Shown: positions 1 to 13,931, numbered from the stretch's first letter. The stretch: DNA of 64,000 nucleotides from Dasyornis broadbenti (GCA_013397935.1 VZRN01000251.1:124656-188655); one strand, 5' to 3'. The notes: generated by a model not told the origin, from the sequence alone. Numbers and translations are program-made.

Positions 1-528
1 TCTCTGAGTATTACAAAGTTTTTGTACAACCAAAAAATAAGATTGCTTTTTTTCCATGTTCTCCGAGTACCTCTGTACCTCACCAGTAAATAAGAGGATT
101 GTAGGTTGGATGAGGAAGGAAGAGCTGGCGGGGAAGGGGGCGGAAAGAAGACCACAGGTGATGGAAGCAGACCGCAATGTATGCAAGAATCTGTAGTTTT
201 CCTGTGAAACATTTCAGCTGCTTTTAGAACACCCTCAAGACAGTATTTGTCCATATTGGAGGGGAAAAAAAAAAGAAGGGGAAAAAAAAAAAAACTTACC
301 AGAAGTCCACTTTCATAAGCACAGTCAGACTGCAAGGATTTGGGTTCGCCCTCAACACTATAAATAGCTTAGGTATCGATATGCACCTACGTAAGGGGGA
401 TAAAGGGACGGGGTGATTTTTTTTTTTTTTTTGTTTGCTTTGTCTCTTTTATTGTTTTTTTGTTGCTTTGCTGTCCTAGTCGCATCCTTGCACGGTCAGA
501 GATTGTCCTGGGAGGCCGAGCCGGGCCC
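1..528 (-). other. RBM38: RBM38 3'UTR, running off the window edge
   Basis: This is non-coding sequence after the RBM38 stop. On the minus strand it holds AATAAA at 453-448, 76 bp after the stop, followed by a long A-rich tract (plus-strand T-run about 418-432). Two further homopolymer runs lie at about 267-295. An AUUUA motif (TTATTTACT on minus) lies near 84-92. Vertebrate RBM38 3'UTRs are longer than this, so transcripts probably continue past base 1. Confidence 0.7.
448..453 (-). promoter_or_regulatory. Candidate proximal polyadenylation signal of RBM38
   Basis: Canonical AATAAA on the minus strand, 76 bp 3' of the RBM38 stop. It would give a very short 3'UTR lacking most regulatory sequence. 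Distal sites are probably outside the window. Confidence 0.45.
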
Positions 529-829
529 TCACTGCATGCGGTCGGGCTGCAGCTGCTGGGGCTGGTACTGCACGAAGGCGGCGGCGGGCGCCGCGGGGTT
601 GCTGGCGGTGATGGGCGGCTGCACCGTGCCCGTGTAGCCGTAGCCCACGAAGCCGGCGGCGGGGGAGGCAGCGTAGGGGTACTGGTCGTAGGCAGCTGTG
701 GTGTACTGGGAATAGGCTTGGCTGGCAGCGGTGTAGTCGATGTAGGGAGACGTGATGGACTGCACGGGGGTGGGGATCACCACGCTGGGCTGGATGATAG
801 CTTGGGGGTAAACATAGTGAGGCGTGAGT
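529..829 (-). CDS. RBM38: RBM38 last coding exon
   Basis: The acceptor is CTCCACAG|ACTCACG. The exon encodes LTPHYVYPQAIIQPSVV followed by a Tyr/Ala/Pro-rich tail ending LQPDRMQ and the stop TGA at 531-529. The many GCC/CCC codons give it a much higher GC content than the 3'UTR beside it. Confidence 0.95.
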
Positions 830-3800
830 CTGTGGAGGCAAAGGGAGAAAGTCAGTGAGGGGCTGGGCTCCCCCCGGCCTGCACAGCCCATCTTCCCCCC
901 AAATTCATGTGCATCAGCCATGGAAATGGTGCTGCCCAGCGGTGCTGCCCCCGAGCGAGGGGTGCTCCCCGGGGTGGGGATGAAAAGCAAAACACTCCTG
1001 ACCCCGAGGAGGGGAGTAGTGCAAGGTGAAGCATGGGCTGCAACTAATACACACACCCTGGTCCTCATGGCTCGTATCTCCCACTGTCCAGGCTGCTGGC
1101 CCCTAAAATAACCTCCCTGGAAGTCCATGACACAGCCCCTGGCTCACCGCATTTCCTCAGCTCCCACACGCCCTGCCTGTCCCTGCCAGCCTAGAAAGGC
1201 TCCCATATCCTCCAGGTCCCACCACCCAAACCTGGCTGGAGGGTCCTGAGGGTGCACAGGCCCTGTGGGGAACCTCCTGGCACCAGGGAGAATGGGTCAC
1301 TCTCTGCTTGTCCCACCAGGAATGACCACTGTCCCCAGGCACAGCCCCAGGCCCTCCAGCTTGCCAGGTGTTATCAGTTACTACACACTTACACCATGTT
1401 TCCACAACACTGGGTATTTAGGGCAATGCTACAGGGTGTTTGTTGTAAAACACGAGATATTCATGCTGCTTTCTTTCTTCCAGTAACAGTCCCCAGTGGC
1501 TGGCAGGGCAGTGACACTCCTGTGCAGCTGTGACATCTGCCCCCAGCATCTCCAGCGCCCTTTCCACCAGGATCCCTAAAGTGCTGCTTCTCCCAGGTTT
1601 GCCCCTGGCCTGAGGTAGCTGTGCTGCTGAGAGGAACTTAACAATGTCACAGTCAATTAAAGTCCATAGATGGAAAGATCCTGGAGGTGATTAATGCGGG
1701 AGTGCCCACTAATTTGCTAGAAACTGCTAATGAGGAGGAAAGGGAAGGAAAAAAAAAGCCCGTCAAAATGAAAGGGTTGTATTTTCCAAAGGGCCTCAAA
1801 CAAGGGCAAAAACTGTGCAAACCTGAAGGATTAGGTACATCCACATAAATACACATAATTCTGCTATGAGCAAGAAAAAAAATGAGGAATTGCACGTGGC
1901 CTGGAGCACGGCAGGGTGACACATCTGGGGCTTGTCTAAGAAATGGGGGGGTGCAAATTATCACCAGCAAATGGCACAGGACCAGTGGAAGATCAGAGCC
2001 ACACACACACCAAAAAGCGCACCCTGTGGAGAAGGACCCTTTGGCCACTGCTTGCTGAACCACATAAGGCCACAGCATGGACCAAAGCCATCCCCCGAAG
2101 AGCTTGTGCCACCCTGTCTCCAAACCCAACGAATTTTGGCAAACAAAAAAAACCCCAAGGCAAAACTCTGCAGAGAGCTTATGCAGATTCAAATATTTTG
2201 GGGATTTTTGTGTGGATGTGTGTGACAGCACATTTTCAAACACAACCACTTTTAAAAGCCTCCCACGGGCTTTTCACAAGGCACAGGGGCTGTACTCATT
2301 CCACCTGAGCATCCTAAATTTCAGTCACCACCTGCAACGTGCTGAGGTCTACCTGGGGCTGGTCCCTACTACCCAGCACATACAGGGCTGTTCCCATTTG
2401 CTTTACCACCAGCACTGGATGGTTTAATTGGCTCTTCAGGCAGGAGAAAGGCTTCTCACAAACAAGTGCTCATCTGAACTGAGTTTTCTCTCCTTTTCCC
2501 ACTCCTATATGCAGTTTGTTTTTGCTTGAGACAATTTGCATGACATGAGAGTGACTGCTCTCCTCTCCCCACACAGCAACACTGCCTCCAAAATTAGGGT
2601 CCTTCCATATGCCAAGGGCACCAGGGAGGAAGGACAGTGGTGAGCATCACCTCAGCCTTTGGCTGGTTCAGTGCAAGAGCTTCTTCTGACACTCCTGGAC
2701 AGCAAGAGGGACCTCACAGCCCTTCAGTCCATAAACACACCATACCCAGCATCACCCTGTGGGTAACAAGAATGAGATGAGGCAGCAGAAATTCATTGAA
2801 TCCCTTTTTGTTTAGCTCTGATCTAAACTGAGGCCAGCACAGCAGAATCAGAGCTGGAGCTTAGGCACCAGCTCAGCCCAAGGGCACTTAATGTCACACA
2901 CTCACACCAGGCCATGGCAGCCGCCACTTTGAGGAGCAGGGCTGAGTCCCACCCAGAGGTTCCTCACGCCTCTCACTGCGGGATTTTCTCTTTCATTTTG
3001 TTTTAGATAACCCAGAAGTGCAGCAGTGCTCTCTGGGCCTGCCAGGGTCTGGGGAAAGGCTCTGCAGAGGCAACCCCAGGCAATGACCCTTGGGCATGCC
3101 ATGAGCAGACTCTGTCCATGCTTACTGCTTGCAGATCAGCAGCTCAGACAACATCCTGCATCCCAGACTGGGGATGGATGCTCTGGCTGCTCATTGCTTC
3201 TCCCTACACGTCACATCCTGCCCCAGGCTTCCTGCTACTCCAGGGCTCAACAAAGTTAAAACCACTCCACAAACGCAACCGAAAATGCACAATCCACTAA
3301 AAACTACGCAGCAGCAGGAGCAGAGGAGGGGCTTGCACTTTTCCTGCACACAGGCTAGACTACCTTTTCTACCTGCCAAATGACCAGCAGGACAGCCTGA
3401 GAGACTCCCAGCAATCCAGCCTGACCATCACGCTGTTGGAGCAGCTCCTCCGTGCCCCTTGCTGCCACCCAACTGCTCTCCAGCCCATGTGGGGGACATG
3501 GTGCCATCAGGGCGAGTGGACATTCCCAGTTTATCCCAAGAAACTCCGCATTGTTGGCTTTGCTTTCATGCACGGAGCTCCTCTATTGCAGCTCCATGGT
3601 GGGCTCGGAGACAGCAAATCTGCAACATCCTGCACTACTTTTTTGCCTCAGCAAGGAAAAATTGCAGCTCTTCAGTGCTACTTGGAATAAAAAGCACCAT
3701 TAGCTTGGAAGACAGTGAGGACTCCTGTACCCTGCTTCCAGAAATCCATCCCACCAGGCCAGTGCATACACAAACACACATCACACACAACAGCTGGTAC

Positions 3801-6800
3801 TGCACTGAAAAATCACACTCAGCAACTTCAGGACCTGCTTCTAAAGGGAATGTAAATGTAAAAGGGAAGGTTCTTTTGGTCTGTAATATTTTAATAATTC
3901 AGTTAGAAATTTCAATCAAGATATTATGCAGTTTGGTCTTCTGAATTAGGCGGACAGATGGCAACTCATCGATCAAAACAAAACACACAACTCAAAGTAA
4001 GGTCACTTTGATGACTTGCAGCTACAAACAAAACAAACCAGTGCAGTAGGATGAAGTTCTCTGCTGGCTACATTTAGAATCCACAGACAATCTTAAAATA
4101 TTTCCCCGTCTTCCATTATTTCTGAAGATGATCTTTCAGGAAAAAATTTTTAAAAAAGCAAGCTGTTCTGGAGTTCTCTTTCTAGAAAACAGTAAACTCG
4201 AATCTGAATTTCTACAGGATGAGTCACATCTGTGTTTTAAGATGCCTTTCCCTTCCTCCCTCCCTGCAGTTTTCCCCCATCCCCCGCGATGGGCCCTGCC
4301 AGCCAGAAGAGAACTTCATCAAAAACACACACGGTGTGATTATAAAACACCAACCAAGTGATCAGCAGTGGCCACCACACACCAAAGTCATCCTGTGAAC
4401 AGCAGATGGACGAGATGTTGCTGGCACGACAGCGAATCACGGGCAAAGGCCACCCAACACTACGAGCATGGTCAAACCTAAGCCTGGCGGTGGCACAGGA
4501 GGGACAGCAGGAGGGACAGCAGGGACTCGGCAGGGCCCTCGTGGTGCCAGCCCACGCTCCTGACCGTGTGGCACCACGCCACGCTGCCCCGGCAGCCAGG
4601 ATTGGAACACAACAAAAGAGATGGTTACAGAGCCACCGGCACAGGGGACACGGCTCTGTCCTGCTCTGGCTGGGGAACAGAGCAAAAGGGGCCCCGTTTT
4701 GGTGCAGGCCTGGGTGGAGATGTTCGAATGTGTCAGGGGAGGTGAGCGGGGATTGCAGCCTTGGCTCCAGGCAGATGAGAAAGTCCCTTTCAAAACCTGC
4801 CATCACCCAGCTCTCCCCACCACAGCAGCAGGGCAGGCTGGGGGCAGCCAGGAAGAAGGGACAAGTCAGGTGGAAATGCATCCCACACCTCTCCCCAAAC
4901 ACTGAGGAAGAGGAACAAGCTCTCATCAGCAGCTCTCTCCAGCAGAACTCATCTCAGAGACATTTCATATATTTGACTATTTTATATCACATTTACAGCT
5001 ACAAAGTTCTTTAGCTGCACTTTCTCAGCTCTCTGCCATCCTGCAGGACTTCCTACACACGAGCCATGAGCTGCTCCTGGAAGCTGCAAGAGTTTGGGAG
5101 AGCAACAAGCTGGGAGTTCCTGATCCCCTCGATCTCTGCCAGCCCTGCTGGGAGCTGGTTTAGTCAGCTCTGAAGAGGTGGAGACAGCTGCACCCCTCTG
5201 TCAGGAGGGACACGGCATCACACAAACATTTGGGAAACAAGGAGGGGCTCTTGGCAGCCTCACAGAGATCAGCACACAAATACCACCACCACGACCGGCC
5301 TTTTATTCCTTGAAGAATAAAAGAAACAGAGCCTTTTGTGTCTGCCAGTGAAGGCACAAATTCTGGCATTTGACCCCAGGAATTTGGCCTCCATTTCCAC
5401 TAGAGCTGACCCATTAGCTGCCACAGGGACACCCACACTGCCACAGCACGTGATGGCGGGCGGTGCTGGGGGCACTGCAGACCCAGCTGAGCACAGCCCC
5501 TGGTGCTGTGACACCTCCCAGCACTGCCTGCAGGGCAGATCCAAAGGTGTATTTTGAAGTGGGCTCCTGAGTTTCAAGCTGCTCTGGGAAGCACATCCTG
5601 CATTTGCACTGGCAGTGCCACGGCACCACCACAGAGCTGGAGATGCAGGCACACATCCTGGTGTAATTCACACTCCGAGGAATCGCTCCTGAAGGACACT
5701 CCCAAGCCAGCAAGCACTCACCTCAAGGAGACACTCTCAGTAAATGTGTGTGGAGTAGAGGCAGGGCCGGCCACAGGTATCATACGGGCCCCAGCCACGA
5801 TGACAGGCTGTAGAAATGTGAGAAATTCAGGTGCTATTCTTAATCCAGACACGAAGAAGAGGATGGAGCATGGCTGGGAGGGTCCCTGCCTGCCAACAAG
5901 GACCCTCACTCCAGGAGGAGATCACAGTTTATCCACCAACACTTGGGTACAGATCAGCACAGATTCGCTGTGCCCCAACCACTCCATGATCCCTCACCAT
6001 TCACTGACAGGGCTGGGCTTCAACCACGACATGACAAAGCTCCAACTCCTGAAACGTTCCCACTAAAGCGGATTTAAGCATGCACTGAAATGCCAACAGC
6101 TTCTGCCTCATCAGCCAGCCATCCCAGCCAGCTCAAAGTCAGACAAGGATGAGCTCTGCAGCTCCATGGGATTTATGCTCACCTGCTGCAATACGACACA
6201 AACACAAAAGAGCAAAGCTATCAATGCTCCTCTTGTAACTAATTTGCCTGTCTGTCTTCTCCTCATCCTCCGCTGTCCCTCTGAGAAGATTTACACAACA
6301 GCCTGTACAAACAGGTACAGGACTGAGTTTCCTGCTGCCCTGCTGGGAGCAGATGTCACCACACCAGTGGCAATCACCAGGGAATAACACGCCACAGCAG
6401 CCTGTCCCCGACTGCAGTCAGTGGGGGACAAAACCCAGAAAGAAATAAAAGAGAGGTTGCAGACCAAAGGTGGGAATACATCTCACAAAGATCTAATCCT
6501 TTTCCTCAGCTCAACCAAGAATCTGAGATCAACATGCTGAGTTCCACCATGAGTTACGGCCAGGCTCGACAGCTTTATCCTCTGCATCTTGCTTCCCCCC
6601 ACACCCAAAGGAAAAAGGAAAAAAAAGAAAAAAAACATGATCCCAAACAAAGGCATGCTGGGCCAGACCAAAAATACTTTTGGAGAAGCAGGCTGAAAAA
6701 CACTCAGGTAGCAGGAGATAACATCTGCCTGAAACAAGAGCCATCTGGCACCAAGGAAAAAGCCACATGGAAGTTTATCCGCAACTAGTCAGCTCTCCAG

Positions 6801-9800
6801 AGAAAGGAAAAAACCCCTCCCCTTTCCAGTTATCAGCACAGCCAAACCAGAAATTAACTGACAGAAGAAACAGGGACTGCTTCACACCAGCAACCTGAGT
6901 CCTTCAACAACAGCGTGGAACCTGGTAGGATGGCAGGGAAAACCAGGGTCTCCAACAGATTAACCCAGGAAACCCCAGAATTCTGCCACTGACTGAGCTC
7001 TCCAATTCTTTTCTGCAGTTTAGAGAAAATCAATGGCAGGAACATCTCTAAAGTCTTCTGAAGTACCTGACAACTTTTGGAATCACATACATGACAGTGA
7101 CTACTTTCAACTGGTTCAATTTTTAACAGGATTTCTTTCTTTACACATGATCCCTTCCACTGACCCTTAATTAAAACCATCCACACGTTTGATTTATCAA
7201 AACCTCTTTGTTGGAGGGATGAAGTATTTTGAAATAGAAAGCTTCAGCTATGGAAGAAGCAATGAACTCTCTCTTTTTTAACAAAAGAAGGCCTACACTG
7301 ATAAAACAAGTAATTAAGTAATTTCTCAGCCAAGAAAGAAATTTCATTTTAAGAGTTTGTGATCTCTGCTACCAGTCGTGCCTTTGTTGTAGCAGAACAT
7401 TTAAGACATCTCAACCTAATCCCTCCATACCTTCCCCAATAATGGGGAATGCCTGGATCCAGCGTGGTTTCCCCAGCCTCTGCTGCTTTGGCCAGGGCAG
7501 CTCAGCTCTGACACAGGAGAGCTAAAATGCTCAAAGCTGGTGACAGGGAAATTGCAGGGGACAGCACGACCCTGTTTACAGCACTTGGGGACTGAGAAAC
7601 AGGAGACTGAGCTTTAACTCCGAGGTCCACGACTTTTCATCTTTTGTGATCACGGAGTATATTTAGCTCTGGTATGTAGCTTGCTCCCATCTGTGGGGAA
7701 CAAGTTCTTCATAAAAGTCATATTTAGAAGTGACCCTGTGTCCTTGCTACCAAATTATCAGCTCAACAACTGTCTGGTTCCCTGGCTGGTGCCCTCAGCT
7801 CCAAGGCAGGATGCCCAGGGCTGCATTCATCATTTGAATTACTGGGCATGTGCTTAATACTATGAGTTGGGGCCCATATGCCAACAGCTGCTCAAAGGAA
7901 ACATGAGATCAAGCACAAGCTGGGTTGCTTGTGGAAATTCAGACATGTGCATCAATCTGCCACACTGGGACTCTGTGGCACCAGCCAGAGCAGCGCAGGA
8001 GAATTTTGGATCTGCCACTCCCCAGCTCCTGCACCAAGGGGAAAGGACTCAGGTCTCTGGTGCAGAGGAGGCTGCTCTTGTGCTGGGGAGGATGAAGAGA
8101 AAATCCACCAGAGACAATGGAATCACACAGAGGAGATGGCACAACTCAAGCCATGTGCTGTAAAGACAAAGCTAGAGCCAGCTCAGCCTGTTTCTCACAC
8201 TCAAGCCAGTGCCCTGACTGCCCAGGAATGGCTCCGATCCTTCACCCAGAGCTGTCCCTTGCAACAGGTCTGTCATTGCTCTGAGCTGGGCATATCCACA
8301 TAGCCAAGTGTGGGGTCACTGTATCAGACCTCTCCTTTTGTGTTTTACAGGCAGAACATGAGGAAATTGTGCCCCAAACCCAAAACAAATGGCACACTGA
8401 GCCCTTGGGTCTGACACCAGCATTTGCCATCCTGAAGCAGATATTCAAGAAAATTCTCAAAGCCATCTGATCTAGCTTATAAAGACATGTCTGTGCTTAA
8501 AAACCACAAAATAAAACAAAAAATAAAAAAGGGATTTCTCTCCCACTGGCAAGCATTTGGTCTGAACAGCAGTCCCCGTGCATGAGAACCAGCAGCTGAA
8601 GCCGTTTGGGAAACGGATTTGGACATTTCTTAGGAAATCCCCCCTCTCCCCCCCAAGCTTTCATGTTACTGGCACAGGGTAACACCAGGTGCCGGGTGCT
8701 CCATCCACATGAGCCCAGCAGAGCGGGATGGGATCCTGCAGCCTCCAGCTCCAGGAAATGGGCAGTGGGAAGCTGGAGCAGGGGGATGCCAGCTGACAGA
8801 GGCTGGGCACAGCACGGCCAGCGTGCACCCTTTTATAAGCACAACCACAGAAAAGATGAAAGTTTGTTTCCTTTTATTTTTAACCCAATAGAGAAATTTT
8901 AAGGATAAACAGCTGCGAGGGAGGCTGGGCTGACACAAAGAGGGACTTTCTTCACTTCCTAACTGCAGCAGCATCAATGCATGAAATTTTAAACTCAAAG
9001 AGATTTAACTCTTTCTGACATTGCTGGAGACCAAATGTGGGCCAGAGGCAGGGGGCCACCAAAACAAGTAACTACACATGGATGGGGTCTCTGGAGCAAT
9101 GACAACCCGTGTGCAGACATGGAAAGAGCTGGATCCTGCCACAAGAGACATCTTTATGCTTGCAAGAGCTCAGTCACTTACTCAGTCACTGGTAGATCTC
9201 CCACACAGATAGCTCCTTCGCTGAGGCACAGCCACAGGAATGCATCTGCCATATGCTGTCCATGTCCAGAGCAGCAAGCAAGGAGGAGAACCAGGGAATC
9301 CCCATGCCCTGCACAGCCTCAAACCTGCCTCCAGCTCCAGAGTCTCAGAGGAGAGGACCAAGAAGTGGGACCAAGTAGCTCTGCCACATCACCTGATCAT
9401 GGTAAGCGTGGCAGCTGCAGGGACACACTGGCACTGCCAGGTGCCTCCAAGCAAAGCACAGTCTGCAAGCTCCAGGCTGAGCCCCAGGCCTAATGCTGCC
9501 TCCCCAAACTCAGAAGCCGGATCTCCAAGTCACCCTGACACAGACACATCCTTTGCCTTGCCTTCCAGTTAAGATCTCTGGTTACAAGCAACTAGAAGCT
9601 ACTTTTCCAAACAGGATTTACTACTGACTCCGTGCTGTCTGCTGTGCAAGTGCCTCCCCTGCCAGGACAGCAGGAGGAAGGAGAGTGGCTCCTCGTGGTT
9701 TCTCTTTCTGTTCCGCATAGCCCGGACAATATTTACAGCTGCATTGAGGCGTCTGGGGCTGGTGGGGGGAAGCCTTCAGTTTATAAATAATTCCCACTGA

Positions 9801-12800
9801 TGTTTGGGTAATTTTCATAGTTTCCATTCATTTCAGGTTTCATCAAAACCTGCCTGTTGTGGCCTGATGCTGGGACATGACTGGCTGCCTGCCTTCGTTA
9901 ACTGCCGGGAGTTAACGGTTGTTCATTCATTCCTGCCCTGCCAAGCACCCTGTGCCCCGTAACAATCGTCTTTTGGAAACCACAGTGGCAACCCCTGGGC
10001 ACAAACACTTTGCAGAGACAGGAACTGCAGGAGAGAGAGCCACGCAACATCTGACACCAGGGGCAAAGCAGCCGAGCCACTGAGCTTCTTTCGGGAAAGG
10101 TCAGGATCCGCTCTGCAAGGTACAGAGCAAACAGACAACAGCAACACAGTGACAGACCCTGAAAAACTCCTCATCCACCCTCATATCCCACAGACGACCA
10201 AGGAAACTGTGGGTTCAAGGCAGTGCAAGAGTGGAGGCTCTTGATTTTGTTGGTCTACTGAGGAGACAAAGAGGGAACTGGCAGCCAAGCTCTGTTGCTC
10301 AACTGAGCACCCGAGGCTCTGCTCAGAAGCCACAGAGCAGCCCCAGTCGTGGTGCTCAGGTAAAGGTGGTGCTCAGGTGAAGATATTCTGCCAAACCCAC
10401 ACTTCCAGTGATTCTGCTGCAGCACTGACTGAATTCAATGAAATTCTTGTTTACTGATGCCTGCAAATAATGATATATAATCCCCTCCCTCCAGCCCTCG
10501 ATTCTTCTGGTTCCTGTCTCTTGGCAACTGATAAATAATTTATAGTGTTCTCCGCTGTATGTGCTAACTGCAGCTCTGCTGGTTTAATGATGAAACCAAT
10601 GCCTAAGAGCTGCAACAGGAACTGCCTAGATCACAAATGTAATCGGTCCATCCCACACTCATCTGGATGTGAAACCAAAAGCAAACTGTTGAACTGTTGC
10701 AAAAGAAAAAATAAAAAAATGTTTTCCAGGTTTTCCAGAGCTGCCGCTGTGGGGCAGGAAGGGCACCCACAGAACTGCAGATAATCTGCAAGGTGCTTCT
10801 GCCAACATGAGGAGTTTACCAGGCTTCACCATTTTGCTCTTCTCAGTCCACATGCATGGCAGGACTCACCAGAGGCTGCTTTTATAGGCAACTTCTCTCC
10901 TGCACTCCCATGAAAAAGCCTCTGGGCTCACATCTCAAAGGTGCCGCTGCTGCTCTGGGGGCTGCGAAAGCTATTGCAGCTCCCATGCAAGGAGAGCTGT
11001 GAAAAAGCAGCATCTTGTCTATGCAGACTAATGTGGCTCTTGCCCCCCAAAAAAGGCAGACTCTTCCATTTCATGGCAGATGCTCTTCAAGGCTTTCCAG
11101 AGCCGTAATTGCTTGCGAAAACCGGCGTGTTTGAACCGTACACAGCACACGTACCCTGGGTGTGCACTATTGTGGCAACACAGCCTCTTACATCCATAAC
11201 TCATCGGAATGAGATTATTCAGGCAATTGGCAACTGCAGCCATAAGGGCAGAGGAATGAAAGTTTTATTGTTAGCAGATTTTTTTTCTTTGGGGGAAAAA
11301 AAAAAAAAAAGAAACAAAACACCCCAAAAAAACATAAGCGGAGGGCAGGGAAGGGATGAAGTATTGCTGTTGACAAAGGCCAAAATCCCATCTATGTATA
11401 TTAGAGTCACACAGAAACCACAACAGGGCAGTGCTCAAAAGCTTTAAAAAATGCACCTACTTTCTTAATGCTCTTAGAAAATAATAATAAAAACCCTTAT
11501 CAATATTCACTTTCTGAAATGGTGTAAAAAAAGAGCTGCATCAATCATTAAACAGTTAAATGAAGGCAGTATGACAGTCACTATTGTTCTCGTGAAGCAC
11601 ACTTGTCTTTTGCCGAGCAGCTGCCAGATCCTATTAGATGTATAAAAAGAGGACTTTTCTAACCGAGTAGGGATGGTATAAGCTATTGAAAACAGCAGAC
11701 AAAAGCCCACTTTTGCAGACTATTCAAGCCTTGTATAACATCTGTCCAAAATCAATTTTTGACCTAATGTTACTTTCATTAAGTAACAGACTTTGTTTCC
11801 AATGCAATTTGTTTTCTAGGATAAAACTGTATCCTAAGCGTTATTACGTGGGAAACGGCACAGAGGAAGCAGAGGATCTTATTTGAGAAACATGAGAACA
11901 GAATTTGCTTAATTGTTTTGACACCTTAAGTACTATAATAGAGAAACTATTTTCCATTTATTTGAATTCCTGTGAATTCTTGAAGTTGGCAAAGCAGTGA
12001 GCAATGCACTGGGTTTATTATGACTAAGATTTACTGAGGATAAAGGAGGATCTTTGGGAATTACATTAAAGCTGACAAACGCACAAAACTTCTGAAATCT
12101 CCACCAGAGATAAAGTACTCTGAACATTAACAACAGCTGTTGAAACTGTCCACTCTTGACGCGAAGGCTTTTTTCACACATGTTAAATAATGAGGAAGTT
12201 GATTTGTGAATTTGATTTCAAACAGACCGTTAGGAAACATTTCCACTTACCCAAAGGGTCTCTGAATGAAGGCTGGATGTAACTGCTGCACACCTATGGT
12301 AAAACCTAAAAAAAAGGTTCAGAAAAAAAAAGAAATATTAATGAATGGCATCCATTGTACCATTACACTCGTAACACACAGGCAGAATTACACCACACAT
12401 CTTTGCATTTGATCTGCTATGCATGTGAGCACATTCAGAGCCCCATTTAGAAACAAGTTAAATTTAACATGTGTATGTGATATGCACGAGGAGCAGATGG
12501 GAATTCATGATGAAAGCCCAGTGTGAATGTGCTGTTATCGAACAGACAATGGGGCATAAAGCCTTATTTTACACACTGGGTACTGTGGTCATTAAACCAA
12601 AGGCAGAAACGATGAAGTGGATCTTACTGTTAATTCTCACATAACAAAGAGGGTAACGGGGCAAACAGATCAGCCGTGGAATGAAACAGCTTTAACTCAG
12701 TTACATGAACTTTGATGAGTAACTTAGTGCAGCAGGGCTGAGTAGAAGATACAGCAGAGAGGTAACTGGACTACGCAGCGCCCTCAGCCAACAATCAGAA

Positions 12801-13931
12801 CTACGGGGGAACAGATAAACGCGCATCGTCAGATCAGATGATGCCAGCCCGAGGAACTCGCTTCCTCGTCTTACAAGTTATTCTAATAGAGAGAGATGGG
12901 ATCTCCTGGATGCCTCACCAGTTTGAATACTCCTTGGTTTTGCTCCCAAATACGCCAGGTTCACATTTGCTTTCCTGCCGTCAATGATGGGGTTTGGGTC
13001 TTTGCAAGCTCTTTCAGCAGCAGCTCTGTCTGCCATGGTCACCTGGAATCAAGAACAGCCTTGTTTGTAGCAACAGTGCTTTGTAAACACTCCAGCAACA
13101 GGCACTTAGTGGAGTTTATTTATTGTTCTATTTTGAATCGGGAGCCGAACTCCCTTCGTGCAGCCTCGCTTGCACGGCGAGATGGGAAGGGCTGCAGGGA
13201 CTCGATGGAAAAGCGGGGGCTCCCCCCGCGCCCAGTTTTCCCGCTGGGCCGGTGCCAGCTGTTTTCCCCTGCCCTTCCACCTCCTCCCCGTGCCTTTTTA
13301 AAGAAGATGGTGGGGCCCTTCCCAAAACCCCCGGAGCAGAGGCGTTCAGGGCAGCTGCGGGCGGGATGCGGGGACCGCGCTGAGCCCCGCACGGACATCG
13401 GGAGGGGGGTGGAGGTGCTGAAACGAACGGGGGCTCCTCCCGGGCCCCCAGCCCAGCCTTTGTCCGGGCCGAGCCCCCTGTTCCTGCAGCGGGCAGAACC
13501 TCCCCGGCCCCGGCATCCAGCGCTTCGCGGCAGCGACGGGACGGGCGGCGGCTCCGCAGCGCCCGGCACCGGGGGGTGCGCCCGGCCACACCGCGGGGTT
13601 TGTCCGGCCACACCGGGGATTCCCCTGGCCACACCAGGGGGAGTCTGTTCGGCCACACGGAGGGCTTGCCAGCCGGGGCTCCGCTGCCGGACTCTTCCCC
13701 GGCGCACGGGGGCAGCGGGAGCAGCGCGGCGCCCGTCCCGCCGCGGAGCGGAGCGGCACTTACAAAGCCGTATCCTCGGGATTTGCCGGTCTGCCGGTCC
13801 GTGATCACCACCGCCTCCTCGATGTCCCCGAAGACCTCGAAGTACTTCCTGAGGGAGGAGTCGGTGGTGTGGTAGGGCAGCCCCCCGACGAAGATCTTGG
13901 TGAAGGTGGTGTCCTTCTGCACGGTGTGCAT
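529..13931 (-). CDS. RBM38: RBM38 (RNPC1/SEB4-like) RNA-binding protein, four coding exons
   Basis: The spliced CDS is 13931-13764, 13042-12919, 12305-12251 and 829-529, which is 648 nt or 215 residues plus stop. All junctions are GT-AG and keep frame. One RRM fills about residues 10-87, with RNP2 (IFVGGL, residues 13-18) and RNP1 (RGYGFVTM, residues 52-59, split by intron 1 after F56). The tail is rich in Tyr, Pro, Ala and Gln and ends QPDRMQ, as in vertebrate RBM38. The family binds AU/U-rich elements in mRNAs such as CDKN1A and TP53, controls their stability or translation, and is a p53 target; that is family knowledge. Human RBM38 is 239 aa because of an extra N-terminus. Here the frame stays open upstream of this Met to the gap at 14050, so the true start may be hidden there. 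RBM24 is the closest alternative, but the tail and the neighbouring RAE1 favour RBM38. Confidence 0.95.
830..12250 (-). other. RBM38: RBM38 intron 3 (11.4 kb)
   Basis: A large intron with ordinary GT-AG ends. Open frames in it are short, overlap on both strands and resemble no protein known to me, so I call no gene. It contains mixed unique sequence, short A/T runs (for example 11293-11310), and one perfect p53-type half-site, AGACATGTCT, at 8483-8492. No transposon of clear identity was seen. Confidence 0.8.
12251..12305 (-). CDS. RBM38: RBM38 coding exon 3
   Basis: This 55-nt exon encodes GFTIGVQQLHPAFIQRPFG across its junctions. The acceptor is TTTTTTAG|GTTTTA and the donor GG|GTAAGTG. 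It matches the linker after the RRM in the family. The intron between it and the last exon is about 11.4 kb. Confidence 0.93.
12306..13763 (-). other. RBM38: RBM38 introns 1 and 2
   Basis: Intron 1 (13043-13763, 721 bp) is extremely CG-rich in its first 600 bp and belongs to the CpG island. Intron 2 (12306-12918, 613 bp) is AT-rich. Open frames across intron 1 reflect GC-rich composition and low stop density, not coding. Confidence 0.85.
12919..13042 (-). CDS. RBM38: RBM38 coding exon 2
   Basis: This 124-nt exon starts VTMADRAAAERACKD and continues through the NVNLAYLGAKP segment typical of RBM24/RBM38. The acceptor is TTCCAG|GTGACC and the donor ACTG|GTGAGG. It completes RNP1 and the second half of the RRM and ends in phase 1. 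Confidence 0.95.
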
